Assembly: GCA_022708025.1 (NCBI GenBank)
Contig: JAKIZM010000003.1
Coordinates: 1 to 64,000, forward strand
DNA: 64,000 nucleotides
Origin: Bacteroidota bacterium
Lineage (GTDB): Bacteria > Bacteroidota > Ignavibacteria > Ignavibacteriales > Ignavibacteriaceae
Reading direction: 5' to 3'
A program made the position numbers and the translations under genes. Below, one piece after another: positions 46,161 to 54,954 of the stretch (positions are counted from its first letter, which is position 1; every line of letters starts with the position of its first letter). Under the pieces are notes generated by a model that was given only the letters and a program-made list of their open reading frames with translations, did not search any database and was not told the origin of the DNA.

Positions 46161-47297
46161 ATGAAAACTTCAGAACGACTTCTTTCACTAGATGTATTCA
46201 GGGGAATAACAATAATGGGAATGATACTTGTTAACAATCCCGGAACCTGGAGCGCTGTTTATCCGCCTCTATTACACGCAAAATGGCACGGCTGCACTCC
46301 GACTGATCTTATCTTTCCGTTTTTCCTATTTATTGTCGGTGTCGCCGTTTCATATTCTTTAAGTAAAAGGAAAGCTGCCGGTGGAAGTATGAAAAGCCTT
46401 TATCTGAATATTTTCAGAAGGTCTATAATTCTTTTTGCTTTGGGAATTATTCTTGCTGGCTTTCCATTCGGATTATTATTTGGTCACGAATTTTCCTGGA
46501 GCACAATTCGAATTCCTGGAGTCCTTCAAAGGATTGCAATTGTTTATTTAGTTTCAGCAATTCTTTTTCTTTCAACGAGCACAAAATTCCAATACTGGTT
46601 TACTGCTATTATTCTTGTTCTTTATTGTGCGCTGATGAGTTTGATTCCTGTTCCCGGAATTGGTTATGCAAATTATGAACCCACAACAAATCTTGCAGCC
46701 TGGCTGGATTATCTTTTATTAAAAGATCATCTTTGGTCAGCTTCAAAAGTATGGGATCCTGAAGGAATCTTATCAACACTGCCTGCTATTGGTTCAGCAA
46801 TGATCGGAATATTTGCCGGAAATTTACTCAGAAGCGACAAAGACCAAACTACTAAAACTGTCTGGCTTTATACCTGGGGAGTTATTTTAATGGCTGCTGG
46901 ATGGATTTGGGACGGATGGTTTCCAATCAATAAAAATATCTGGACTAGTTCTTATGTTTTATATACCGGCGGACTTGCATTAGTATTTTTGGCTTTCTGT
47001 TATTGGTTCATTGATGTGAAAAAAGTAACCTGGTGGATAAAACCTTTTCATGTTTATGGAATGAATGCAATTACTGTTTTCTTTCTTTCCGGAATAGTTG
47101 GAAGAATTATGTATATGATTAAATGGACCAGTGCAGATGGAAACCCAATCACTTTAAAAAATTACTTATTCGAAACTTTTTTTCTTTCCTGGCTGGAACC
47201 GATAAATGCATCTCTTGCATGGGCAATTGTTTATATTCTCATTTGGTTAGGGCTGATGTGGATACTTTATGCAAAGAAAATATTTATTAAAGTTTAA
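46161..47297 (+). CDS. DUF5009/COG4299 polytopic membrane protein, MurT-like candidate
   Basis: A 378-residue integral membrane protein with about 10-11 helices, similar in pattern to bacterial relatives of heparan-alpha-glucosaminide N-acetyltransferase: RLLSLDVFRGITIMGMILVN at the start, AKWHGCTPTDLIFPFFLFIVG and RIPGVLQRIAIVYLVSA. The start at 46161 follows GGAG by 5-6 bases; 46137 is an alternative. From memory, the Tannerella forsythia MurNAc transporter MurT belongs to this type of protein, which would make it a MurNAc importer candidate here; an acetyltransferase role is the alternative. It is flanked by cell-wall enzymes. Confidence 0.75.
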   Translation: MKTSERLLSLDVFRGITIMGMILVNNPGTWSAVYPPLLHAKWHGCTPTDLIFPFFLFIVGVAVSYSLSKRKAAGGSMKSLYLNIFRRSIILFALGIILAGFPFGLLFGHEFSWSTIRIPGVLQRIAIVYLVSAILFLSTSTKFQYWFTAIILVLYCALMSLIPVPGIGYANYEPTTNLAAWLDYLLLKDHLWSASKVWDPEGILSTLPAIGSAMIGIFAGNLLRSDKDQTTKTVWLYTWGVILMAAGWIWDGWFPINKNIWTSSYVLYTGGLALVFLAFCYWFIDVKKVTWWIKPFHVYGMNAITVFFLSGIVGRIMYMIKWTSADGNPITLKNYLFETFFLSWLEPINASLAWAIVYILIWLGLMWILYAKKIFIKV

Positions 47298-47323
47298 AGA
47301 AATCTTATAAATGTTTTAAAAGG

Positions 47324-47354
47324 TTTAACCTCGCAGAATCAACTGCGGGTTAAC
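47324..47354. terminator. Imperfect hairpin between convergent genes
   Basis: GTTTAACCTCGCAG and CTGCGGGTTAAC pair imperfectly across an AATCAA loop, between the ends of the DUF5009 gene and the VIT/VWA gene. No clear T-run. Confidence 0.45.
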
Positions 47355-47361
47355 TATATGA

Positions 47362-49554
47362 TTATTCATATACTTCATAAAGGACATTCCTATAATAGAA
47401 TTTTACATTTTTACCCAAAGCTAAAAACTGAGATACTTGTGGTTGTTTCTTTAACAGTTTGTAATAATCATCTGAATCAAATTGAATTCTTTTAACATTT
47501 TTTATTTCTTGTTTTTGTAATTCGCTGTCTATCCAATATTTATCCTGTTGATAAAAAGCTCTGCCAGACACAATTTTTACTTGTTGATTTAAATTCTGTT
47601 TTTGTCCTTTTGAATCTGTGTAGAAAAATCTCTCATTACCTTGCTGAGTTTGACTGTAATTTGCGGCAGTATTCAATCCCTGAAAATCTTTACTGATTTC
47701 AACACTGCTTCTTCCTGTTGTTTCATTCATTTTAAAATAATATTCCTGAGCTGATTTCTTTAACTCTGGTCTCGGCGGCAAAGTTTGTAACCCATCAGTT
47801 AATCTTCCGTTGCGAACTCTTACTTCTTCATCTTCCATTATTAAATAGCTTGTATAAGGAGTTATTATTCCGTGTTCGCGTGCAAGAGTGGTGATTTCTT
47901 CAATCAACTCTTTATCGTTTCCGTTTAATCTGATTAAATCCAACAGATATCCAATTCTTCTTGATGCCCAAAGTGTAGAAATAAAGCTGTAATCTTCGTT
48001 CGATTTTGTAAACTCATCAGTTAAAATAAACTGCTTTTGTTTTCCTTGTAATTTACCAGAGAGAGTAATTTTTGTTTTTCCATTATTCTTATATCTTCCA
48101 AAGACAAGAAGATTTGAACCTTTAAAAAGATCAGGTAAATCTTTTGGATAAGTATGATAAACTTCAATATTACCAAAGTCCAGTTTCAGGTTGCTTAAAA
48201 CAGGCGACTGAATTTTGTCATAAAAATTTGAAACTTTAATCTCAATATCTTCATCATCATTTACATATGTTCTCCATGCTTTTGTAGCTTCAGTCAATTT
48301 ATCGAGTATGTGAGTGTTTACATCATCTCCAACACCAAAGGTGAATATTCTTGATTGTTTACTATTTAATTTCAAAATTTTTTTAACAAGCTTTTCATCG
48401 TTCATTTCACCGATTGTTGGTCTTCCATCTGTAATGAACACAATAAAATGCGGTCGTTCTGATTCTGTATAGCTATTAAATACTGAAGCAAACGCTTCTT
48501 CAATATTGGTTCCACCAATAGCTTTTAGAGCATCTATGAATTTATTTGCTTCGCTTTTACTTTCTTTATCAGCTTGTTTGAGATTCTTGAATAATGAAAA
48601 TGCCTCTGTAGAAAATCTTATAATATTAAAATGATCGTCTGAGTTAAGATTATTTACACAATATGTTAAAGCTTTCTTAGCCTGTTCAAGTTTATCTCCG
48701 CTCATACTACCTGAAACATCAAGAATAAAAGTAATATCCTTGCTTTCAATATTTGATTTATCAATCTCAATTGACGGACTTGCACTAAACAAAAAGTAAC
48801 CATCATTGTTACCTGATTTATAAGTAAGTAACAATAAACCAACTTTTGAAGAACTTTTTGAGAAATAAAGTTTAAAATCATTATCCGGTTTTGTGTTTTT
48901 TTCTTCAAATGAAATTATAGAGTGAGTATCCCTCTCATTTACAATATCAACATTATGAGTTGGGCAGTAAATATTTTTTAATGGTTCAGATGATTTAATA
49001 TCAACTTTTACAGATACATTTTTTAATGGTTTAGCAGAGAACTTTTCTGTATTTAATGGATAAATGTATTCGAATAGATTGTTATCTGATTCAAGCATTT
49101 GAGAATAACTGATTGAGATTTTCTTCTCACTTCTTGGTTCAATAGGAAAGATTCTTAATTTAAAAATATTTTGTTCACTGTATTCTAATAATGCAGGATC
49201 CCTCATTTGTCTGACGATATCCTCGTAGATTTTTCTTGCTTTTTCAGAATCTAATAGCTCAGCTTTGATCTCTTTTCCGTTTATAATCATAGTGAAATTA
49301 TTTATCACTGCTCCTTTTGGGACTGGAAAAATATAATAACCTTCCAGTTGATAGTTAGTAGGATTATAAAATGATTGCTCAATTTTTGTAATCGCTGTTT
49401 GATCATTAATCTTTACATCAACATTGTGATAAACAACTTCTAATGGAAAAGGATGAGGTAATGGATGTGGGCGGGGAATAACGATGAATCCATCTGCAAA
49501 TATGTTAGTAGATACAAACAAAATAAAAGCTAAAATCTGAAGTTTAGTTTTCAT
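47362..49554 (-). CDS. Exported VIT and von Willebrand A domain protein
   Basis: A 730-residue protein with a signal peptide (1-20, TNIFA), a VIT domain (about 35-160, with LEGYYIFPVPKGAVINNF and ARKIYEDIVRQMRDPALLEY), a VWA domain (about 272-440) carrying an intact metal-ion site Asp279-Ser281-Ser283 (DVSGSMSG) and TDGRP, and a C-terminal region of about 200 residues. Such proteins resemble inter-alpha-trypsin inhibitor heavy chains and probably mediate metal-dependent protein binding; no enzymatic domain is visible. Transcribed alone on the minus strand. Confidence 0.93.
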   Translation of the reverse strand: MKTKLQILAFILFVSTNIFADGFIVIPRPHPLPHPFPLEVVYHNVDVKINDQTAITKIEQSFYNPTNYQLEGYYIFPVPKGAVINNFTMIINGKEIKAELLDSEKARKIYEDIVRQMRDPALLEYSEQNIFKLRIFPIEPRSEKKISISYSQMLESDNNLFEYIYPLNTEKFSAKPLKNVSVKVDIKSSEPLKNIYCPTHNVDIVNERDTHSIISFEEKNTKPDNDFKLYFSKSSSKVGLLLLTYKSGNNDGYFLFSASPSIEIDKSNIESKDITFILDVSGSMSGDKLEQAKKALTYCVNNLNSDDHFNIIRFSTEAFSLFKNLKQADKESKSEANKFIDALKAIGGTNIEEAFASVFNSYTESERPHFIVFITDGRPTIGEMNDEKLVKKILKLNSKQSRIFTFGVGDDVNTHILDKLTEATKAWRTYVNDDEDIEIKVSNFYDKIQSPVLSNLKLDFGNIEVYHTYPKDLPDLFKGSNLLVFGRYKNNGKTKITLSGKLQGKQKQFILTDEFTKSNEDYSFISTLWASRRIGYLLDLIRLNGNDKELIEEITTLAREHGIITPYTSYLIMEDEEVRVRNGRLTDGLQTLPPRPELKKSAQEYYFKMNETTGRSSVEISKDFQGLNTAANYSQTQQGNERFFYTDSKGQKQNLNQQVKIVSGRAFYQQDKYWIDSELQKQEIKNVKRIQFDSDDYYKLLKKQPQVSQFLALGKNVKFYYRNVLYEVYE

Positions 49555-49601
49555 AGTAAAACATCCTTAATTTTTCTGAATCAGCTAAAGAATAAATAAC
49601 A

Positions 49602-49625
49602 CGCTTCGACAGGCTCAGCGTGACA
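49602..49625. repeat. Short intergenic palindromic element
   Basis: CGCTTCGACAGGCTCAGCG followed by TGACA, with CGCT/AGCG arms. Its tail CTCAGCGTGACA resembles CTCAGAGTAACA of the repeat at 35.3 kb, suggesting a distant member of the same dispersed family. The rest of the 230-base gap shows nothing else. Confidence 0.45.
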
Positions 49626-49785
49626 TTTTAGTGATTTACTAAATACTCATTTTATCTATGCAAAAATTAATTTATTCTTACTTTATCAAGAGCATTTATG
49701 TATTTATTATTTGGAGCTTTAACAAAATTAGTTTGAGGTTTGTTCCAGCTTTAATAAGAAAAGAAATAATGGAAAGATTTTTGAC

Positions 49786-50529
49786 CTACTGTATTTCAAA
49801 ATCAAAATAAGTATTTGGAAAAGGTTCGTTTTTTAATGTAAAATGCCACCATTCCTCAGCAAGGTTTTTAAAACCATATTTTTCCATTAATGTTTTAAGT
49901 AATAAGCGGTTAGCTTTTTGCTGAACAGAAATTTCTTTATTTAATGTATGTGACCGTTGATGAAAACAGTCAAATCCGGTTCCCATATCAATTGAGTTGT
50001 CTTTGAATCTCTCGTCATAAGATTTAAAACATTCACATTGATTTTCAATATCATATTCAGGTTGATAGGGAAGCGGTATTGGAACAATCGTTAAATCAAT
50101 TGTGCTGCCTCTGCTATGTCCGGACTTTTTTGCAATATATCCATCAATAAACAAACGATCTTTATCGAGAGTTGAATAGAATTCTTTTTTAGTTAAGGTG
50201 TCGGCAAGATATTCAGCCCATCTTACGAAATGATCTACTGCTCGTTGAGGTCTGTAAGCATCATAAACTTTGAGTGAAAGATTAAACTGCTTTAATTCGT
50301 TTTGAACTTTTAATAAGGAGTCTGCTGCAGCTTTGGTTATAAAACATTTTTGTGCATTGTATCCATTTACTGGTACACCGAGAAAATTATGACTTGTTGC
50401 ATATCTTAAATCAAGAACTATATCAGGAATTACTTCTCTGATTTCAACAAATCCTTTAGGAATATTCTGAGAATAAGAAGATGAAGCTAGGAATAATATC
50501 GCAACAATTATAAAAATGATTCTGTTCAT
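49786..50529 (-). CDS. D-alanyl-D-alanine dipeptidase, VanX/DdpX family
   Basis: A 247-residue exported zinc dipeptidase that splits D-Ala-D-Ala. The signal peptide ends near SSYSQ. Motifs: ATSHNFLGVPVNGY, VYDAYRPQRAVDHF (with the transition-state Arg), SGHSRGSTIDLT (His and Asp ligands) and EEWWHF (catalytic Glu and His ligand). The ATG ending at 50529 is used; a TTG directly before it is the alternative. No VanH, VanA or VanS partner exists nearby, so glycopeptide resistance is unlikely; nutrient recovery from wall peptides, as for DdpX, fits better. It is 17 bases downstream of the seven-haem cytochrome gene, apparently the last gene of that operon. Confidence 0.93.
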   Translation of the reverse strand: MNRIIFIIVAILFLASSSYSQNIPKGFVEIREVIPDIVLDLRYATSHNFLGVPVNGYNAQKCFITKAAADSLLKVQNELKQFNLSLKVYDAYRPQRAVDHFVRWAEYLADTLTKKEFYSTLDKDRLFIDGYIAKKSGHSRGSTIDLTIVPIPLPYQPEYDIENQCECFKSYDERFKDNSIDMGTGFDCFHQRSHTLNKEISVQQKANRLLLKTLMEKYGFKNLAEEWWHFTLKNEPFPNTYFDFEIQ

Positions 50530-50546
50530 CAAACTAATAGAAAAAA

Positions 50547-52043
50547 TTATTCACTTTTCCAGTGACAATCTGTGCAAAGCTGTTTTTCGGTTGCCTGGTC
50601 TAAATCAACAGGATGCTTGAATTCCAATCCATTAAGATCAACACGTGTTACACCATTATTGTCTGTTTGTGCAATAATCTTATGGCAGCTATTACAATCA
50701 TTTGAAATTACTTTACCATCATCACTCACATGATTTCCATCGTGACATCTGAAGCATCCGGGTGTATAAACATGCGAAATATTATTTGGAAAATGTTTCC
50801 AGTCTGCGTTCATATATGTAAAATAGTTTCTGGAATAAATTGCTTTTACAACATCAATGCTTTTAGAAATATTTTCACTTTTTGCTTTGTAAATATCAGG
50901 ATAGTTTGAGATGTAAAAATCATTGATTCTTTGTTGAATGCTTTCTAATGCCTGTTGTTTAGTAAAATATTTATCTTCCAGAACCTCCACAGCAATACTT
51001 TTTATAAAGGGAAGCGATTCATCTATTTGATTACTTGCCATCATTTTGTTCATCATTTTATCAGGTTGATGATAAATATGTGAAGGGCGATTATGACAAT
51101 CGATACAATCCATTGTTCTTAAATTTTGTGGATTAAAATTTTTCTCATCAAAACCGGCTTGTTTGTCTCTGAAAATAGTTTCTTTTCCATCCTTGGTTTT
51201 AACTTTTACCCATGGAATTTCGAGCCTTCTTTCATCAGTATGAATATATGATATTAAATTATCAGCATTTGCATGCCAATGAATTCCTTCGATAGATTCA
51301 AACTTACTTTTTCCACCGCCAATTTTTATCAACATACTAATATTTGATTTTGTATTTTTCTCGTCAGAAAGGTAATAAGTATAATCAACTTTGGTTTCGT
51401 TATAAAAAAGCGAAGGTGTATGACATTGTTCGCAAGTTCCTTCTGCTGGTCTTAATTCTTTAACAGGCGTGCCTATAGGGCGTGAATACTTATTGAAGAT
51501 AACAGAATAAACCTGATAAGCTCCCGAAAACTTGGATTTGACATACCAGCTTGTACCTGAACCGATATGGCAGCCAACACAACCAACTCTTGAATGAGGC
51601 GAATCTAAGTAAGCAGTGTATTCAGGTTCCATTACAGCATGGCAAACTGTTCCGCAAAATTCATCCGACTCGGTATATTCATAAGCTTTGAAACTACCAA
51701 AAGCAGAAAAAAGTAATAATACAATAGTTCCAATTGAAAAAGTTACAAACATTGCCCTTTTCTTCGGATCATTTAAATCAATTACCGGAAGCTTTTGTGA
51801 TCTGTATTTGCCGTGTTTTTCTCTTTTCCTTTCACGAATAATTCCATACGCAATCAACAACAAGCCAACAATAAGAATTGAAGGAAGAATAATGTATGTA
51901 AGAATCCCCATATAAGTGTTTTCTTCACTGCTGAATAAATCCAAAATGAAAAGAAAAACAATCAGTCCAAAACTCAGTAAAGCAATACCAGCGCCGGTAA
52001 GTGTAATTGGATTATAAACATAATGGGGAAATATTTTTCTCAT
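50547..52043 (-). CDS. NapC/NirT-like membrane-anchored seven-haem cytochrome c
   Basis: A 498-residue protein begun at the ATG ending at 52043, which has GAGGAAT upstream (a TTG four codons earlier is the frame start). Three N-terminal membrane helices (about 12-36, 45-69, 97-120) are followed by a periplasmic haem domain. Numbered from the TTG frame start, six CxxCH sites lie at Cys159, 208, 317, 434, 454 and 494, plus a CGTVCH (C-x3-CH) site at 134. The first haem pair, with DSPHSRVGCVGCH, resembles NapC/NrfH quinol dehydrogenases. It probably takes electrons from menaquinol together with the upstream cytochrome b fusion. Confidence 0.88.
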   Translation of the reverse strand: MRKIFPHYVYNPITLTGAGIALLSFGLIVFLFILDLFSSEENTYMGILTYIILPSILIVGLLLIAYGIIRERKREKHGKYRSQKLPVIDLNDPKKRAMFVTFSIGTIVLLLFSAFGSFKAYEYTESDEFCGTVCHAVMEPEYTAYLDSPHSRVGCVGCHIGSGTSWYVKSKFSGAYQVYSVIFNKYSRPIGTPVKELRPAEGTCEQCHTPSLFYNETKVDYTYYLSDEKNTKSNISMLIKIGGGKSKFESIEGIHWHANADNLISYIHTDERRLEIPWVKVKTKDGKETIFRDKQAGFDEKNFNPQNLRTMDCIDCHNRPSHIYHQPDKMMNKMMASNQIDESLPFIKSIAVEVLEDKYFTKQQALESIQQRINDFYISNYPDIYKAKSENISKSIDVVKAIYSRNYFTYMNADWKHFPNNISHVYTPGCFRCHDGNHVSDDGKVISNDCNSCHKIIAQTDNNGVTRVDLNGLEFKHPVDLDQATEKQLCTDCHWKSE

Positions 52044-52120
52044 ATTATTCCTCAATAATAGTTTAAGGAAAACAAATAACGATATCGATATTTAAATTCA
52101 GAATTAAAGTAGAAATAAGA

Positions 52121-54328
52121 TCAAGCGTCCTCTGAACTTTGTTCAGATTTCATTCTTTCTTCAGCTTGTTTCTTTTTGATTCTTTCAAGTTCAAGCGGAT
52201 GCTCTTCCGCCATTTCTTCTTCAGTAATTGTACCTTTGAACCAGGCTAAACTCATCGGATAAATATCGGGATTAAAGATAACAAAGTAGAAATGCCAGAC
52301 AACTATTGCCAAAAATGCCAACCAGGCTTCATAAAAATGAATAGTTCTTGCAATATCCCAATCAAGTTTTGAGAATAAACCGATATAATCAATGTAAAAC
52401 CACATTAATAAACCTGTAACTGACATAACTATTGTTCCCCATACCAGAGCCCAATATTCTGCTTTTTCAACATAACTGAATCTATCTAATTTTGGTTTTA
52501 CCTTTGATAGACCGAGATTATATTTTGCAACTCCTATAGCATCAGTAAAATCTTTAAGAGTAGGGAACAGATCTTTCACTAACTCACGACCTCTTTGTGT
52601 AAATGCAATGTAATAAATATGATATAAGCTCACTGAAATCATCACGACAGCAGCGATTCTGTGTACCCAGCTTCTGTAAACAAAAACATCTGACCAGACA
52701 TCTGTAATATGTGAAACCCACCACGCATTTGGATACCTTAACATAAATCCCGTCAGAACTAAAACTATAAAACTGATTGCCATTATACCATGCTGAATTC
52801 TCTCGTTCAGTGTCATCCTCAAATATAAAGCATGACCATATTCTTCTTCTACGATATGTCCGCGCTGCTTTAATTTCTTAATCTTGGATTTCTTAATCAG
52901 ATCCAGAAAATTGTGTAGGAACATTCCACCAATAACTGAGATAAGTAAAGTAATATAAATATAAGATATCCAGTAAAGGATTGGCTCATCTTCTTTATCC
53001 AGTGTTACGTGAATAGTACCTTTCGTAAAAGTTTCATTTGCACCCGGATGACAAGAACCACAGGTTTTTACAAGATTACCTTTATAAATTGTAGAAGTTG
53101 GATCAGAAGATGGTTTAATATTATGTACACCATGGCAGCTTGCGCAATTTGCTACAGTAGCAGATCCGCCGCTTAATGCTAATCCATGATACGATTCCGA
53201 GAAAGTTTTATATCTGTTAGCAGATAATCCGTATTTTTCAGAGAGTGCAACAGATTCGTGGCAAGGTGAACAAACCTGTCTAGATAAATTCTGAAATGCA
53301 ACCGGTGAATTAGGATCATCAACACGGAGAATATTATGTTCACCATGACAATTAGTACAAGATGGTGCATCACCGTTACCTTTAATAACTAACTGACCAT
53401 GAATACTTTCTAAAAATTCATTCTTAATCGCGCTATGACATTTTCCGCAAGTGTTTGGAATATTTAATCTGTAAACACTTGAACGTGAATCAGTAGGTTT
53501 TAAAATATTATGAGATTCATGACAATCAACACAACTTGCGGCATCTCCGTTTTTATCTCTATTTAATGCCAAACCATGAACGCTTTTATCATAAGCATGA
53601 ATAAAACCGGCAGAAGGAGTTGTTCTGTTCTTTACATCTTCATCATCAAGATGGCAGGATAAACAAAGCTTTTCCTGTGTAATTTTTTTATCAACTTTAT
53701 TTTCACCAAATGCAGATGTTGTTACCGGTGATTTATGACAGGTAATGCAGTTAGGTGCTGATTTATCACCGTTCTTAAAAGCATTGCCGTGGTTTGAAAT
53801 TAAATATTGTTCAGTTGCCTCTTTATGACAACTACCGCAGGAAGTTATTAAGTTGTTTTGATTCCATTTACTCTTTGAATTTTTAATACTAATAACATCG
53901 TGGATACCGTGACAGTTTTTACAAGATGTATCAGGTGATTTTCCATTACCTAAAGATTTAATAATCTGAGGATGAAATGAATGCTTAGTAAGATCTTTCT
54001 GATGACAACTGATGCATTTAACCTCCTGAATATTTTCTGCATGCGGCATTGCCTCAGGATCGAAACCTTTATGACACGATACACAGCTTAATTTTGAGTG
54101 AGAAGAGCTTTTGAAAATATTTTCATCAACAAAAAGGGAAATTACCTTTCCCTTCTTTTCCATAGTGAGTTCATTATCACTATGGCACATTAAACAGTCA
54201 TCATTCGATTGAGCATATATTTTTGAGGGTAAAATAACTAATCCGATTACAAGGAGGGTTTGTATTATATTTAAGATGTTTGGGAAGCATCTTATTTTTT
54301 TCTCGTTTGATGATGATTTAAGTGCCAT
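52121..54328 (-). CDS. 13-haem cytochrome c fused to a cytochrome b561-type membrane domain
   Basis: A 735-residue protein with a signal peptide (to KIYAQ) and thirteen CxxCH sites (Cys45, 82, 105, 136, 164, 194, 222, 266, 294, 324, 353, 395, 423), followed from about 450 by a membrane domain like the formate-dehydrogenase gamma/cytochrome b561 family (RIQHGIMAISFIVLVLTG, SWVHRIAAVVMISVSLYHIYY, TIHFYEAWLAFLAIVVWHFYF), whose His residues would bind two b haems. Recurrent HGLAL-type motifs could give distal haem ligands. The layout recalls Geobacter CbcL, a menaquinol oxidase feeding extracellular electron transfer, though homology was not tested. Second gene of the cytochrome operon. Confidence 0.9.
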   Translation of the reverse strand: MALKSSSNEKKIRCFPNILNIIQTLLVIGLVILPSKIYAQSNDDCLMCHSDNELTMEKKGKVISLFVDENIFKSSSHSKLSCVSCHKGFDPEAMPHAENIQEVKCISCHQKDLTKHSFHPQIIKSLGNGKSPDTSCKNCHGIHDVISIKNSKSKWNQNNLITSCGSCHKEATEQYLISNHGNAFKNGDKSAPNCITCHKSPVTTSAFGENKVDKKITQEKLCLSCHLDDEDVKNRTTPSAGFIHAYDKSVHGLALNRDKNGDAASCVDCHESHNILKPTDSRSSVYRLNIPNTCGKCHSAIKNEFLESIHGQLVIKGNGDAPSCTNCHGEHNILRVDDPNSPVAFQNLSRQVCSPCHESVALSEKYGLSANRYKTFSESYHGLALSGGSATVANCASCHGVHNIKPSSDPTSTIYKGNLVKTCGSCHPGANETFTKGTIHVTLDKEDEPILYWISYIYITLLISVIGGMFLHNFLDLIKKSKIKKLKQRGHIVEEEYGHALYLRMTLNERIQHGIMAISFIVLVLTGFMLRYPNAWWVSHITDVWSDVFVYRSWVHRIAAVVMISVSLYHIYYIAFTQRGRELVKDLFPTLKDFTDAIGVAKYNLGLSKVKPKLDRFSYVEKAEYWALVWGTIVMSVTGLLMWFYIDYIGLFSKLDWDIARTIHFYEAWLAFLAIVVWHFYFVIFNPDIYPMSLAWFKGTITEEEMAEEHPLELERIKKKQAEERMKSEQSSEDA

Positions 54329-54349
54329 AGTTGATAAACTTAAACCTGA

Positions 54350-54691
54350 TTATTCTCCTTTAAGTGTTAATAACCAGGTAACTAATACTTTAAGATCTTC
54401 GTCAGTTCCTTTAAAAGATGATTTATGATCTTTATCGTTTAACTTAGCTTCTTTTTTCAAATATTTTGTTAAAAACTCGGCTGTATTATCTTTTCCAACT
54501 GAAGAAAGATCAGAAGCATCCGATTTCTTTGATTCTATACCAACAGATTTAACGGTGTGGCACATTTGACATTTATTATCAGTAAAAACCTTTTTGCCAT
54601 CGCCATCAGCTTGATCGGCTACTACATAAGCAAAACCATACAAAGCTACTATTGTTATAATTAAACCAAAATATACTAATATGTTCTTCAT
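54350..54691 (-). CDS. Small monohaem c-type cytochrome
   Basis: A 113-residue protein with an uncleaved or cleaved N-terminal hydrophobic segment (VYFGLIITIVALYGFAYVVA), one CxxCH (CQMCH) and a C-terminal helix ending TWLLTLKGE typical of class I cytochromes; a Met ligand is not obvious in the expected position. It would shuttle electrons in the periplasm. First gene of the operon, 21 bases upstream of the 13-haem fusion. Confidence 0.85.
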   Translation of the reverse strand: MKNILVYFGLIITIVALYGFAYVVADQADGDGKKVFTDNKCQMCHTVKSVGIESKKSDASDLSSVGKDNTAEFLTKYLKKEAKLNDKDHKSSFKGTDEDLKVLVTWLLTLKGE

Positions 54692-54954
54692 TTATCTATC
54701 CTTTTATTTGTGTTAGTTATCGATTTTTTTGCTTGCTTATTAACAATTAGAATACCAAAATAAATTTATTATTATTTGCTAAAAATCTAATATTCTTATT
54801 GTTCAGATTTGTTAAATTCTCAGCTTTGAGAGCTGTTTTCGCATCAGTTCGCATATTTTAGAATAATTTTTTTATTGTTGCGTGCTGACAATAATTTTAA
54901 AATATTGTTTTTAATTAACTACAAAAGTGCATTTATAAAAGTACAATTTGAATA
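54692..54954. other. Intergenic region upstream of the cytochrome operon
   Basis: 263 bases of AT-rich sequence that must hold the promoter of the cytochrome operon. I found neither a convincing TAnnTTTG element nor a sigma-54 site on the minus strand, and no short gene. Confidence 0.3.

Noticed and set aside
47362-49554. VWA protein as part of a MoxR-VWA chaperone or a ternary conflict system
   Set aside because: It has a signal peptide and a VIT domain, and there is no MoxR ATPase nearby.
49786-50529. VanX-like gene as glycopeptide resistance
   Set aside because: No VanH, VanA, VanR or VanS partner is visible; recycling of D-Ala-D-Ala is more likely.
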